Shown: positions 1 to 6,559, numbered from the stretch's first letter. The stretch: 17,451 bases of DNA from an uncultured Oscillospiraceae bacterium (GCA_910587205.1 CAJULZ010000054.1:1-17451); one strand, 5' to 3'. The notes: generated by a model not told the origin, from the letters alone. Numbers and translations are program-made.

Positions 1-524
1 GCGGTATGGGTGGCCGCCGTGGCGGTCTGTTTCTGGGCGGTGTGGACAGCGGCGGTCTGGGTGGTGGCCGTCTTGACGGCGCTGTTGGTGATATACCGCC
101 CGGCCATGCCGATGAGCCCGCCTTTGAAGAATCCGCCCGTGGAGCCGGCGGAACCGGGGGAGGCTTGTCCCGACCCCGAAGCGGAACCGCCGCCGGAGCG
201 CCCGAAGCCACCCATCACATGGCCCCCAGCCTTGGCGATCATGGACACGCCACGGGCGGCAATCATGGCCTCGGCCATCAGGGAGCCGCCAGTGCGGCCC
301 ACGTTGACGCCCATGGAGGCCATGAAGCTGTCTATTTTCTGGGACACCTTCAAAAAGGCCACGGCGCACAGGAACCAGATCAGCACGTTGCCCGTGACCG
401 CCTCCTTGCTGGACGCTGACACCTGGGCCTCCACCTCGGCTTCCGTGAGGGCGAAGGCCGGGGCGCAGAGCAATGCCGCCAGCACCAGCGCCAGCGGCAG
501 AAGGGACAAAATTCGTCTTTTCAT
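1..524 (-). CDS. Secreted Ala/Gly-rich ICE transfer-locus protein (3' end off the window)
   Basis: The frame is open from an ATG at 524 to the window edge, 174 codons without a stop. A GGAGG box lies at 531-535, seven bases before the start, and the gene begins 13 bases after the stop of the TrbL-like gene, so the two are co-transcribed. Residues 1-25 form a clear signal peptide (MKRR, then a Leu/Ala-rich core ending APAFA). A hydrophobic stretch follows near residues 44-57 (GNVLIWFLCAVAFL), then a Gly/Ser/Ala-rich low-complexity region with many Thr-Ala repeats. Proteins with this layout directly follow the TrbL/VirB6 gene in Tn1549-like elements. I infer an envelope component of the mating channel; the exact role is not known to me. 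Confidence 0.8.
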   Translation of the reverse strand, partial: MKRRILSLLPLALVLAALLCAPAFALTEAEVEAQVSASSKEAVTGNVLIWFLCAVAFLKVSQKIDSFMASMGVNVGRTGGSLMAEAMIAARGVSMIAKAGGHVMGGFGRSGGGSASGSGQASPGSAGSTGGFFKGGLIGMAGRYITNSAVKTATTQTAAVHTAQKQTATAATHT

Positions 525-537
525 GGGTTTCCTCCGT

Positions 538-1248
538 TCAGAGTGACAGCGGGTTGGCGATGAACGCCCCCACCATGCTGGTAAACAGCCGCAGGCACCA
601 GGCATTCATCAGCAGCAGGAAGATCTGCCCGGCAAACATCCGGCACCAGCTCTTGAAGATGTTGGACGTGGCCTGGGAGGCCCCCATGGCGAAGGCCACC
701 GGGGCGGTGAACACCAGCACCCCCAGCAGGACATACCGTTCCGCTGCCTCGCACAGCAGTTTTAGGTAGTTCCAGGCTAAAATCAATACCAGGATGAGGA
801 CGATGAGGGCCACCGCCCCGTTGGCGCACACCCCGATGATGGTGAGCAGCACCGAGCTGAAATCGGCAAAGCTCAGGCTGGGCAGGGCCGAGGTGAGAAT
901 CCAGCTGTACGGGGTGCCGCCGATGTCCAGGGCCATGTCCACAATATCCTTGGCGTACCACGCCAGAATGAGGAACAGGGCGCAGCGGATGGACAATTTG
1001 ATGGGATCTTCCGCCTCCGTACCAATGCCGATGCCGAAGTTCTTGAACAGGTTCCAGATCCAGATCAGCAGGATCAGGCCGATGGCCAGGGCCACAAAGA
1101 CCTGGTACATGGTCTCCGCCGCCGGGAAGTAGCGCAGGAACACAGCCATGTCGCAGCCCAGGGCGCCCAAAACCGAGGTGTTGATCAGATCCAGACCGTA
1201 CATGACTTGTTCCGCGATCCACTCTACGATGCCGTCTAAGATGCCCAT
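538..1248 (-). CDS. TrbL/VirB6-like polytopic membrane protein of the conjugation channel
   Basis: A 236-residue hydrophobic protein beginning MGILDGIVEWIAEQ, the typical opening of VirB6/TrbL-like proteins in Clostridia ICEs. Five to six membrane segments are visible: about residues 47-68, 90-110, 130-160, 171-190 and 205-230. VirB6/TrbL proteins form the inner-membrane platform of type IV secretion systems, through which DNA and relaxase pass. The ATG lies only 3 bases after the TGA of the upstream gene, and no Shine-Dalgarno sequence precedes it (the local sequence reads CCCTCC on the coding strand), so translation probably depends on coupling with the upstream gene. No frameshift or missing segment is apparent. 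Confidence 0.8.
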   Translation of the reverse strand: MGILDGIVEWIAEQVMYGLDLINTSVLGALGCDMAVFLRYFPAAETMYQVFVALAIGLILLIWIWNLFKNFGIGIGTEAEDPIKLSIRCALFLILAWYAKDIVDMALDIGGTPYSWILTSALPSLSFADFSSVLLTIIGVCANGAVALIVLILVLILAWNYLKLLCEAAERYVLLGVLVFTAPVAFAMGASQATSNIFKSWCRMFAGQIFLLLMNAWCLRLFTSMVGAFIANPLSL

Positions 1249-1251
1249 GGG

Positions 1252-1632
1252 TCAGGAGGGCGTCCACTGGCCGCCGGAGAAGAAGGGGGTGATGTAGGCC
1301 ATGATGAAGCCCAGGGAGTTGAGGATCATCCAGGTGATGATGATGCGCTTCAGCCAGGAGCGGGCCTCCTGGGTGGAGCGGTCTGTGTGGCCGAAGTTGA
1401 TCATCAGCAGGGCCACGGCGGCGGTGACCACGGCGGCGATGGTGGAGATACCCAGGATCTGGGTGTAGACGTCCTTCATGACCTCGCTGGCCTTGGTCCA
1501 GATGGTGGTGGCGTAGGCGGGGCGGGAGAGCAGGGTCGTCAGGCTGGTGGACAGGAAGCTGGCGAACAGCCAGCGGCCCGGGTTTGGCCCCCGGTCGGGG
1601 GCGCTCTGGGACGGGGTGAATTCTTTGGTCAA
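1252..1632 (-). CDS. VirB2/TrbC-like small membrane protein (pilin candidate)
   Basis: I choose a TTG start at 1632 because a strong AAAAGGAGG box (1640-1648) lies exactly 7 bases before it; the longer open frame upstream runs through terminator hairpins and has no such signal. The product is 126 residues. Residues 20-41 look like a signal sequence ending AYA, followed by two hydrophobic helices at about 58-80 and 97-115 joined by a charged loop with several Arg/Lys. This signal-plus-two-helix layout is that of VirB2/TrbC pilins, which build the conjugative channel or pilus. It is the first gene of the transfer operon and is followed at 3 bases by the TrbL-like gene. Function is inferred from topology and position. 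Confidence 0.75.
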   Translation of the reverse strand: MTKEFTPSQSAPDRGPNPGRWLFASFLSTSLTTLLSRPAYATTIWTKASEVMKDVYTQILGISTIAAVVTAAVALLMINFGHTDRSTQEARSWLKRIIITWMILNSLGFIMAYITPFFSGGQWTPS

Positions 1633-1667
1633 GCAGATTCCTCCTTTTGAGTTTGGGCGAAAACGAA

Positions 1668-1695
1668 GGCCAGCGCCCGGTTTTGGGTGCTGGCC
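1668..1695 (-). repeat. 11-bp hairpin just before the VirB2-like gene
   Basis: An inverted repeat with arms at 1668-1678 and 1685-1695, 11 pairs including one G-T, around a 6-base loop. It lies between the leader terminator and the ribosome binding site of the VirB2-like gene. On the minus strand it is followed by a weak T-containing run (TTCGTTTTCG), so it could be a second, weaker terminator or a stem that protects or exposes the ribosome binding site. Confidence 0.55.
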
Positions 1696-1713
1696 TGACT
1701 GCCGCAGGGCATG

Positions 1714-1736
1714 AAAAAAGACGCCCTCCGGCGTCT
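1714..1736 (-). terminator. Intrinsic terminator in the leader of the transfer genes
   Basis: On the minus strand a 7-bp perfect stem (AGACGCC / GGCGTCT) with a GGAG loop is followed directly by a run of T. It lies downstream of the candidate promoter at 1782-1810 and upstream of the TTG start at 1632, so transcripts from that promoter must pass it to express the VirB2-like and TrbL-like genes. It may also end transcripts from the upstream regulator gene. Confidence 0.75.
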
Positions 1737-1781
1737 GTCCCACGGCCGTTTTCACTTGTGGTTGCAGTTTTGAGCATGACC

Positions 1782-1810
1782 ATCTTAACATATATGGCAT
1801 TACGCTGCAA
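1782..1810 (-). promoter_or_regulatory. Candidate promoter for the transfer operon
   Basis: Reading leftward: TTGCAG (1805-1810), a 17-base spacer, then TAAGAT (1782-1787) preceded by TG in the extended -10 position. The -10 is a poor match (4 of 6), which fits an activator-dependent promoter. Three phased direct repeats lie immediately upstream. The leader to the TTG start would be about 140 nt and contains a terminator. Confidence 0.5.
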
Positions 1811-1819
1811 TAGCAAAAC

Positions 1820-1848
1820 ACTGCCAATTTACTGCCAATTCACTGCCA
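1820..1848 (-). repeat. Three 11-bp-phased direct repeats (TGGCAGT), operator-like
   Basis: On the plus strand ACTGCCA occurs at 1820, 1831 and 1842, exactly 11 bases apart, with AATT-type spacers; on the minus strand this reads TGGCAGT three times. Eleven bases is about one helical turn, so all copies face one side of the DNA. The block ends 10 bases upstream of the candidate -35 and overlaps the stop codon of the regulator gene. It resembles binding sites for a multimeric activator or initiator. Confidence 0.65.
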
Positions 1849-2370
1849 CTCAGGAAGCAGTTTGTCAAGAAGCTCCAGGCTGTCTTTGGACGTATAGCCC
1901 CACAGGATAGAACTCATGGCCTCCGTGGCCTCCTTTTGACGCCTGTAGTATGTGCGGAAACTGATATCATGGATATGGGGCCGGAGTTGTTCCATGATCT
2001 CCTCTACATTGCGAAATTGCTGGGGAGACAGGTAAGTATAGTACAGCAACCAATAGTATTCTTCACCATTTTTATGGCGGGTGCGCAGGAGTTCCACCGC
2101 GTTGTCCACCAACGTGAGCATCTTATGGCTGCGCTCGATGCAGCGGGCGTGGTGCTCCAAATCGGTGCCGCCTAAATCCGCCCCGGCCAGATAGACCATA
2201 TCCAGAAATCCCTCAATGTCCGTCCCATACTCCATGTGGAACTGATTTTTCAGCCTTTGCACTGACAGCTCCAGGCTCCAGGTCACGTCCCGGTATTTCT
2301 TCAGCAGCTTCCGGGTGTCGTGGTACCGAGGGTCGTCCCGCACGTCTTGTTCAACCTTCTTCTTCGCCAT
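1840..2370 (-). CDS. ArpU/sigma-70-like small regulator of the ICE
   Basis: A 176-residue, highly charged soluble protein. The ATG at 2370 (MAKKKVEQD) is preceded by AAGGAGG at 2379-2385 with 8-base spacing; the longer in-frame extension upstream lacks such a signal and runs into the preceding gene. The first 20 bases overlap the end of the upstream gene, so the two are in one operon. The protein is predicted to be all-helical, with an N-terminal LLKKYRDV segment and a C-terminal part (residues about 145-165, ISFRTYYRRQKEA) that looks like the recognition helix of ArpU/sigma-region-4-like phage and ICE regulators. It immediately precedes the phased repeats and transfer promoter, so it is a good candidate to act there. 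That link is inference. Confidence 0.7.
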   Translation of the reverse strand: MAKKKVEQDVRDDPRYHDTRKLLKKYRDVTWSLELSVQRLKNQFHMEYGTDIEGFLDMVYLAGADLGGTDLEHHARCIERSHKMLTLVDNAVELLRTRHKNGEEYYWLLYYTYLSPQQFRNVEEIMEQLRPHIHDISFRTYYRRQKEATEAMSSILWGYTSKDSLELLDKLLPEWQ

Positions 2371-3490
2371 GGCAGAAACCTCCTTCACATTCCACAGGCC
2401 GTGTGGAAATCTCGAATGTGTACGCCGGGACGCCGCTGGGACACAGCACGTCCATGCGGAAGCGCCTAACCACCGTGTCCCTTTCAACGATACCTTGGCT
2501 ATCGCGGGACAAAGCATATAACTTATATGTCATCCGGGGGCATTTGGCACAGCCAACCCCTTGCAGCACAAGGAGTTGAAGCACTTTCTGGGCCATAATC
2601 TCCTCGTGCGGTTTTGAAACGATAACCGGGCCGTTTGAAACGCTGATCAAGGGCTCTCCCGGTTCGATATCCGGGGTGGAAATCTGGATGTTCAGGGACA
2701 TGGCCACTTCGTCCTTGTCCACCATCACGTCGGAGATCTGGAACATGGTGGACAGGTAGTTTTGGAGATAGATGGCCGTCCCGTGCCGCCCAGGGAAGGT
2801 GAGCAGGGCGATGTGCCCCGCCCATTCCAGCTTCCGCAGTACCCGGCCCACCGTGGCCTTGGACAGCCCCCACCGCTGGGCCAGCTCAGAGTAGGACACC
2901 AGGGGGCAGCCGGTGCCGTTGCGCAGATAGGCCACCGGGCCGTCAAAGGAGCCCTGTACCTGGTCGTCCCGGTACACCGCCGAGATCCACAGATCCAGCA
3001 GGATGTCCATTTCGGAGCATTTCTCCGCACCTACCAGTTCCACGGCGGTGGAGACGGGCAGGAAGAAGAAGCCGGTTTCTTTCTGACATGGGCAGTTGTA
3101 GTCCAACACGGTGTTGTGCCGGTGCCAGTTTGTGATTTTGTACTTCACGAGCTTTTCCCGGCCCAGTAGGGAGTATTGGATGAGGTGGCGGTTTTGCAGG
3201 GCGTCCAGCACCTCCAGCGTCCGGCGGCGGGAGCGCAGCCGCAGGGCGGCGGTGAGTTCCCCTACCCGGCAGATCCACTCGCCGGGGTAGATGGTATAGG
3301 TCAGGCCGTCGATCCGCAGATACGAGGTGCGGAAATTGGCGTAGGAGCAGAGGACGGAAAAACAAAAAAGACCGGGGCGCCCGCTTGTGCGGATGCCCCG
3401 GTCTGCAATCAGGGATTGCAGAAATTCTCGATAGATACGGCAGCGAGGGTAGGATACAAGCTGCCTGATTTGAAGCTGATAGTCTGGCAT
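2351..3490 (-). CDS. Winged-helix/replication-initiator-like ICE protein
   Basis: A 379-residue protein. I choose the ATG at 3490 (MPDYQLQIRQ) because AAAGGA lies at 3500-3505, 9 bases away; the upstream TTG at 3508 has no support. Residues about 60-130 (SYLRIDG to RHLIQYSLLG) and 210-250 (SYSELAQRWGLSKATVGRVLRKLE) each look like a winged helix-turn-helix, the layout of RepA-N/replication-initiator-like proteins. The C-terminal part has CAKCP and is variable. I recognise close relatives at the start of conjugation modules in Tn1549-like elements. It is the gene nearest the element end. A strong terminator lies inside its codons 30-42, which is very unusual. Its precise role (replication, control of transfer) is not established here. 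Confidence 0.75.
   Translation of the reverse strand: MPDYQLQIRQLVSYPRCRIYREFLQSLIADRGIRTSGRPGLFCFSVLCSYANFRTSYLRIDGLTYTIYPGEWICRVGELTAALRLRSRRRTLEVLDALQNRHLIQYSLLGREKLVKYKITNWHRHNTVLDYNCPCQKETGFFFLPVSTAVELVGAEKCSEMDILLDLWISAVYRDDQVQGSFDGPVAYLRNGTGCPLVSYSELAQRWGLSKATVGRVLRKLEWAGHIALLTFPGRHGTAIYLQNYLSTMFQISDVMVDKDEVAMSLNIQISTPDIEPGEPLISVSNGPVIVSKPHEEIMAQKVLQLLVLQGVGCAKCPRMTYKLYALSRDSQGIVERDTVVRRFRMDVLCPSGVPAYTFEISTRPVECEGGFCHGEEEG
3358..3403 (-). terminator. Intrinsic terminator embedded in a coding region
   Basis: On the minus strand a perfect 9-bp stem (GACCGGGGC / GCCCCGGTC, arms 3395-3403 and 3370-3378), extended by an inner 4-bp stem with a 4-base loop, is followed by TTTTTT, one G, and TTTTT. 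This lies in codons 30-44 of the winged-helix gene, with the stop codon more than 1 kb further on. By sequence it is one of the best terminators in the window. Confidence 0.75.
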
Positions 3491-3620
3491 ATGTAGCGAT
3501 CCTTTCAAAAAGTATGTCGCAAGCTGTCAGCCCCGCTAAAAACACAATTATGGACGATGAGTGTGTAATGCAGCCATATCAACGGTTTGCGATGTATTGT
3601 CCTAATCGCACCTCAACGGG
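3491..3620. other. ICE end and junction with spoVAD
   Basis: This stretch lies between the first element gene and the point where SpoVAD homology ends. It is more AT-rich than the chromosome to its right. The spoVAD frame reads normally up to the Met-Ala-Pro codons (ATG GCC CCC) and then changes to unrelated codons from about 3618 leftward, so the recombination site should be within a few bases of 3616-3622. I see no obvious inverted or direct repeat; the core site cannot be defined without the other junction. Confidence 0.6.
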
Positions 3621-4247
3621 GGCCATGGCAGCCCCCATGTTGTTGGCGTCCTTGATCCCCTTGTCTTTTACCGCGCCCACAGTGACCCGGACAACCCGGG
3701 GGCCGGGGCGCACCTCATTTGTCGCCACCACCGCCCCGGAGGCGGTGGCCGTCCACTGGGCGGTGGGGGTGCGCTGGGAGCCGTATTCCAGCGGAGTGCG
3801 GTATTGCCGCTCCGCCGAGCAGAAATGGGAGGAGGTGACGGCGGCGGCATACTTGCCGTACCCGCCGCTGAGCAGCAGCGTGGCCAAGGCCAGGCTCTCC
3901 CCCATGGTGGAGCAGGCGCCGTACAGCCCGAAAAAGGGCACGGCCGCCGCCCGGGCGGCGTAGCCGGAGCCGATGCACTGGTTCAGCAAATCGCCCGCCA
4001 GCATCAGATCCAGATCCTGGGTGTGCAGCCCCGCCCGCTTCAGCGCCGCGTCCAGGGCCAGGCCCTGCATGGCGGACTCCGCCTGCTCCCAGGTCTTGGC
4101 CCCAAACTTGTCGTCTTTGCAGGTGTGGTCGAAGTGCCGCCCCAGGGGGCCGGAGCTCTCCTTGTTCCCGGCGGCAGAGCCGAAGCCGATGATCACGGGG
4201 GGAGACCCAGGCTGGAAGGTCTGCCGCCCCAGCTTTTGATTTTCCAT
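3579..4247 (-). pseudogene. spoVAD: SpoVAD, truncated by ICE insertion
   Basis: SpoVAD is a thiolase-fold protein that binds dipicolinic acid and helps move it into the forespore. The ATG at 4247 has AAAGGAG at 4256-4262 (8-base spacing). Family hallmarks are present: GPLGRHFD near residue 46, LMLAGDLLNQC, GACSTMGESLALA, AATSSH-like VTSSHFCSAERQYR, GSGAVV-like ASGAVV, and KDANNMGAAMAP at about residue 210. There the family normally continues for another 120-130 residues, including the TGDLG and Cys-rich SGCGCSA segments. Here it runs into 12 unrelated residues and stops, giving 222 residues instead of about 335-340. The missing part should be at the far side of the element. spoVAC is not upstream; a divergent gene is. 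As it stands the product is expected to be non-functional. Confidence 0.88.
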
Positions 4248-4277
4248 GGATGTGACTCCTTTGGCGTGGTTTGGGCA

Positions 4278-4307
4278 TAGTGTGCCCGGACTTGGGAAAA
4301 ACATGCG
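4278..4307 (-). promoter_or_regulatory. Possible sigma-G promoter of spoVAD
   Basis: Reading leftward: CGCATG (4302-4307), a 17-base spacer, then CACACTA (4278-4284). The -10 matches the sigma-G form CATACTA at 6 of 7 positions; the -35 is only a partial match to TGAATA. spoVA genes are sigma-G dependent in Bacillus, so the placement 30 bases above the gene makes sense, but the match alone is weak. Confidence 0.35.
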
Positions 4308-4320
4308 CGGCGGCGGTTTC

Positions 4321-4349
4321 TTGCCAAAGGGGACAGGATATGCTACAAT
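4321..4349 (+). promoter_or_regulatory. Sigma-A promoter of the DMP19-like gene
   Basis: TTGCCA (4321-4326), a 17-base spacer, and TACAAT (4344-4349) with TG in the extended -10 position. It lies about 50 bases before the ATG at 4401 and diverges from the spoVAD promoter. Confidence 0.7.
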
Positions 4350-4400
4350 CAGGGGGAAATCAAAAACGCCCTGCCGGGGCGCGATGGGAGCGGACGACAT

Positions 4401-4868
4401 ATGCCGGACCTGCTGGACAGCATCTGGGGATTACAGGATGATAACGAGTTTATTGCGGCTTTGACGGACCATGTGGCAAAAAAATGCGGCTATGGGGAAC
4501 ACTTGGAGGGGTTAAGCGGCCCGGAGCGGGTATTTTATCTCACCCAATGCTGTGAGATGGAGATAAACAACGGCGGGTTTTCCCAGCTGTTCTTCAACCT
4601 CCCCGGGTTTGCCATGGAGGAAATCCCGGAGGCTTTTGCCGGGATCGGCGCACCCCGGACGGCGGAGCTGTGCCGGGGGGCGCTGGCAGTATTTGGCCGT
4701 CAGCTTCCCGCAGACGCCGGCCGGCGCCGGGATCTGCTGGAACAGTTGGAGAATGGGGAGACGGACGCGCTCCTCAGCCAATGCGACGAGGCGTTCTCCC
4801 GCTATGAGGAGGATCTGAACGCCCTCAACCGCGCCTACGTGATGAGGAACAGGGCGGAATTTTCCTGA
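4401..4868 (+). CDS. DMP19/DUF4375-domain protein
   Basis: A 155-residue acidic soluble protein. The segment at about residues 50-70 (CEMEINNGGFSQLFFNLPG) is the hallmark of the DMP19/DUF4375 family, named after a Neisseria protein that mimics DNA and binds a repressor; most bacterial members are uncharacterised. The family's usual length is about 120-160 residues, so this one is complete. The start at 4401 is preceded by a GGGAG at 4384-4388, which is rather far, so initiation is probably moderate. It has its own promoter and is separated by 86 bases from the next gene. I do not claim DNA mimicry for this member; the assignment is to the domain family only. Confidence 0.8.
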   Translation: MPDLLDSIWGLQDDNEFIAALTDHVAKKCGYGEHLEGLSGPERVFYLTQCCEMEINNGGFSQLFFNLPGFAMEEIPEAFAGIGAPRTAELCRGALAVFGRQLPADAGRRRDLLEQLENGETDALLSQCDEAFSRYEEDLNALNRAYVMRNRAEFS

Positions 4869-4905
4869 GCGGGGCTGGATTTTTACAATCGCCCGGTATT
4901 GTCAG

Positions 4906-4933
4906 TGGAAAATCCGGAAGGCAGTGCTATAAT
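4906..4933 (+). promoter_or_regulatory. Extended -10 promoter before the zinc-ribbon-like gene
   Basis: A TATAAT (4928-4933) with TG in the extended position lies 21 bases before the ATG. The best -35 at normal distance is TGGAAA (4906-4911, 16-base spacer); a better TTGTCA at 4899-4904 is too far away (23 bases). Confidence 0.5.
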
Positions 4934-4954
4934 AAAACTCTTGGAGGGATTCCC

Positions 4955-5569
4955 ATGCCTGAAGAAACCCGGTCCGTCGGATACATATGCCCCGTCTGCG
5001 GGAACGCAGTGGTCGCCCGGCGCACCGCGTTCCAGCTCGCCGCCGGGGACAGCGCCCTGCCCTGCCCCTGCGGCAAGTCGGAGCTGCGGTTCCGCCAGCT
5101 GGGCGACCGCTGCGAGGTCACGGCGCCCTGCCTGTTCTGCGCCAAGGACCACACCGCCGTGTGCTCCAACGGCGCGCTGCTACGCCGGAAGCTGCTGGCC
5201 CTGTCCTGCCCCGCGTCGGGGCTGGGCTGCTGCTACGTGGGGGAGGAGGAGCAGGTGTTCCAGGCCATGGAAAAGCTGGAGCGGGCGGTGGACAAGCTCC
5301 GCCTGGACGACCAGACGGACAGCCGGGGCGCGTTTCTGGATGAGGTTGTCATGGGTGAGGTGCTGGCCGAGCTGAAGGACATTGCCGCCTGCGGGGGCGT
5401 GAAATGCGGCTGCGGCTCCGCTGACTACGGCATCAAAGTGTCCTGCGCCGCGGTGGACGTGGTATGCGCCGCCTGCGGCGCGGCCCTGCGCCTGCCCGCC
5501 GCCACCCCCGACGACCTGGCCGACCTGTGCGCCCGCTATACCATCACCATTCCCGGAAAGAAGGGCTGA
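4955..5569 (+). CDS. Cysteine-rich zinc-ribbon-like protein of unknown function
   Basis: A 204-residue protein that I cannot assign to a named family. GGAGGG at 4944-4949 supports the ATG at 4955. Cysteines come in metal-binding-like pairs: CPVC at residues 12-15, CPCG near 37, CLFC near 59-62 followed by Asp-His and another Cys, GVKCGCGS near 150, and CAAC near 172. The middle (about residues 95-145) is helical and acidic. The layout, paired Cys knuckles at both ends around a helical centre, suggests a zinc-stabilised fold. The gene is followed after 7 bases by the thioesterase gene and so shares its transcript. Its role with the thioesterase is not evident. Confidence 0.7.
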   Translation: MPEETRSVGYICPVCGNAVVARRTAFQLAAGDSALPCPCGKSELRFRQLGDRCEVTAPCLFCAKDHTAVCSNGALLRRKLLALSCPASGLGCCYVGEEEQVFQAMEKLERAVDKLRLDDQTDSRGAFLDEVVMGEVLAELKDIAACGGVKCGCGSADYGIKVSCAAVDVVCAACGAALRLPAATPDDLADLCARYTITIPGKKG

Positions 5570-5576
5570 CAGCCAG

Positions 5577-6314
5577 ATGAGCACCGTTTATGAGCTGAAC
5601 CTGCGGGTGGATTCCCGTGATGTGGATTTATTCAACCAATGCCGCCCGTCGGCCGTATTAGGTATTTTGCAGGAAGCGGCCACCCAGGCCGCCCTGTCCC
5701 TGGGCGTCTCCGGCCCCCAGATTTTGGAAAAATATAACTGCCTGTGGATGGTCACACGGGCCTGGGTGGAGTTGGACGCCCCTTTGCGGTGGAACGACCA
5801 AATCACCGTCAAGACCTGGCACCGGGGGGCCTCCGGCGCGTCCTCCTACCGGGATTTTGACCTTTACCGGGACGGCAGACCCGTGGGCCAGGGCGCCACT
5901 ATCTGGGTGATGGTGGACGCGGGCAGCCGCACCCTGTTCCGCATGAAGCAGCTCACCGAGTTCCAGGGCACCGATGGCGGGGACTTGTGCAAGTCCGTCA
6001 AGCTCCGCCGGGTGGCCCTGCCGGAGCAATTCGACGCCCGTGTCCCGCGGGAGATGCGCTACTCCGACACCGACATCAACGGCCACATCAACAACACCCA
6101 CTATGCCGATTTCGCCTGCGACAGCCTCCACCTGGAGGCGCTGGGCCGGGGGAAGTTCGTCCGCTCCTTCCAGATCGGCTACGTGAACGAGTGCCGGGCG
6201 GGGGAGACCATTTTCGTAGACACCGCCGCCCGGGGGGAGCAGCTGTTTGCCCGGGGCGTGGGCCAGGACGGCTCGGAACGGTTTGACTTCTCCCTCACCC
6301 TGGCCGACCTCTGA
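5577..6314 (+). CDS. Acyl-ACP thioesterase (FatA/FatB-type double hotdog)
   Basis: A 245-residue protein of the acyl-ACP thioesterase family, which hydrolyses acyl-acyl carrier protein to free fatty acid in the cytoplasm. Two hotdog halves are visible: residues 1-130, opening YELNLRVDSRDVD and including the long-helix segment LGILQEAATQAA, and residues 150-245. The second half has DTDINGHINNTHYADF at 164-179, which carries the Asp166, Asn168 and His170 expected for catalysis, with a Glu at 205 or 210 as the likely fourth residue. Length is normal for bacterial members. Its ribosome binding site is weak (AGGG at 5562-5565), and it lies 7 bases after the preceding stop, so translation is probably coupled. 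A strong terminator follows the stop codon. Confidence 0.88.
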   Translation: MSTVYELNLRVDSRDVDLFNQCRPSAVLGILQEAATQAALSLGVSGPQILEKYNCLWMVTRAWVELDAPLRWNDQITVKTWHRGASGASSYRDFDLYRDGRPVGQGATIWVMVDAGSRTLFRMKQLTEFQGTDGGDLCKSVKLRRVALPEQFDARVPREMRYSDTDINGHINNTHYADFACDSLHLEALGRGKFVRSFQIGYVNECRAGETIFVDTAARGEQLFARGVGQDGSERFDFSLTLADL

Positions 6315-6322
6315 TCCAAGTA

Positions 6323-6358
6323 AAAAGCGCCCCGCCTGCAACCAGGCGGGGCGCTTTT
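6323..6358. terminator. Bidirectional terminator, 16-bp perfect stem
   Basis: Arms at 6323-6338 and 6343-6358 are perfectly complementary around a CAAC loop. The arms begin with AAAA and end with TTTT, so the hairpin works in both directions. It separates the rightward thioesterase gene from the leftward small membrane protein gene, which end 9 bases either side. Confidence 0.92.
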
Positions 6359-6367
6359 GCGGTCACT

Positions 6368-6559
6368 TTACAGCTCGCAATCGTCGTAGTCGTCGTACTC
6401 CGAGGCGAAGCGGCAGTTGGCCTTCTTCTCCTCCAGCTTGTCGGCGACGGCATAGAACACGTCCACAATCTTATCCCAATACGCCGCCACGGCGCACGCG
6501 GCGGCAGCCGCCACCATGACGGCGGCCACGATCTTCAACACAAAACGGGCAGCTTTCAT
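6368..6559 (-). CDS. Small single-span membrane protein (63 aa)
   Basis: I choose the ATG at 6559 (MKAARFVLK) because AAGGGGG precedes it by about 8 bases. Residues 6-28 form one Ala/Val-rich membrane helix; the tail is charged and ends in an acidic patch (EYDDYDDCEL). The N-terminal 30 residues resemble those of the gene immediately upstream (MKIASFILR), so the two look like tandem paralogues in one transcript. I do not recognise a characterised family. The strong start signals and conserved pair argue that it is real. Confidence 0.65.
   Translation of the reverse strand: MKAARFVLKIVAAVMVAAAAACAVAAYWDKIVDVFYAVADKLEEKKANCRFASEYDDYDDCEL

Larger units (their letters stand above)
1..3617 (-). 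mobile_element. End of an integrative conjugative element (Tn1549/CTn-like), inserted in spoVAD
   Basis: Five leftward genes in a row fit the conjugation module seen at one end of Clostridia ICEs: a 379-residue winged-helix protein starting MPDYQLQ, a 176-residue protein starting MAKKKVEQD, a VirB2-like small membrane protein, a TrbL/VirB6-like membrane protein and a secreted Ala/Gly-rich protein. I recognise the family resemblance from memory of Tn1549-type elements; no search was run. The right boundary is placed where the spoVAD reading frame stops matching its family, close to 3616-3619. No integrase, relaxase or VirD4 is visible, so they should lie to the left of the window. The 127 bases between the first element gene and the junction hold no gene. 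Confidence 0.8.

Noticed and set aside
521..1816. A 431-residue leftward ORF over the transfer genes
   Set aside because: It is in another frame over the VirB2-like and TrbL-like genes, is full of His/Pro/Arg runs typical of shadow frames, and passes through two terminator hairpins.
4899..4933. TTGTCA paired with TATAAT as a standard promoter
   Set aside because: The spacer would be 23 bases, too long for sigma-A; an extended -10 reading is preferred.
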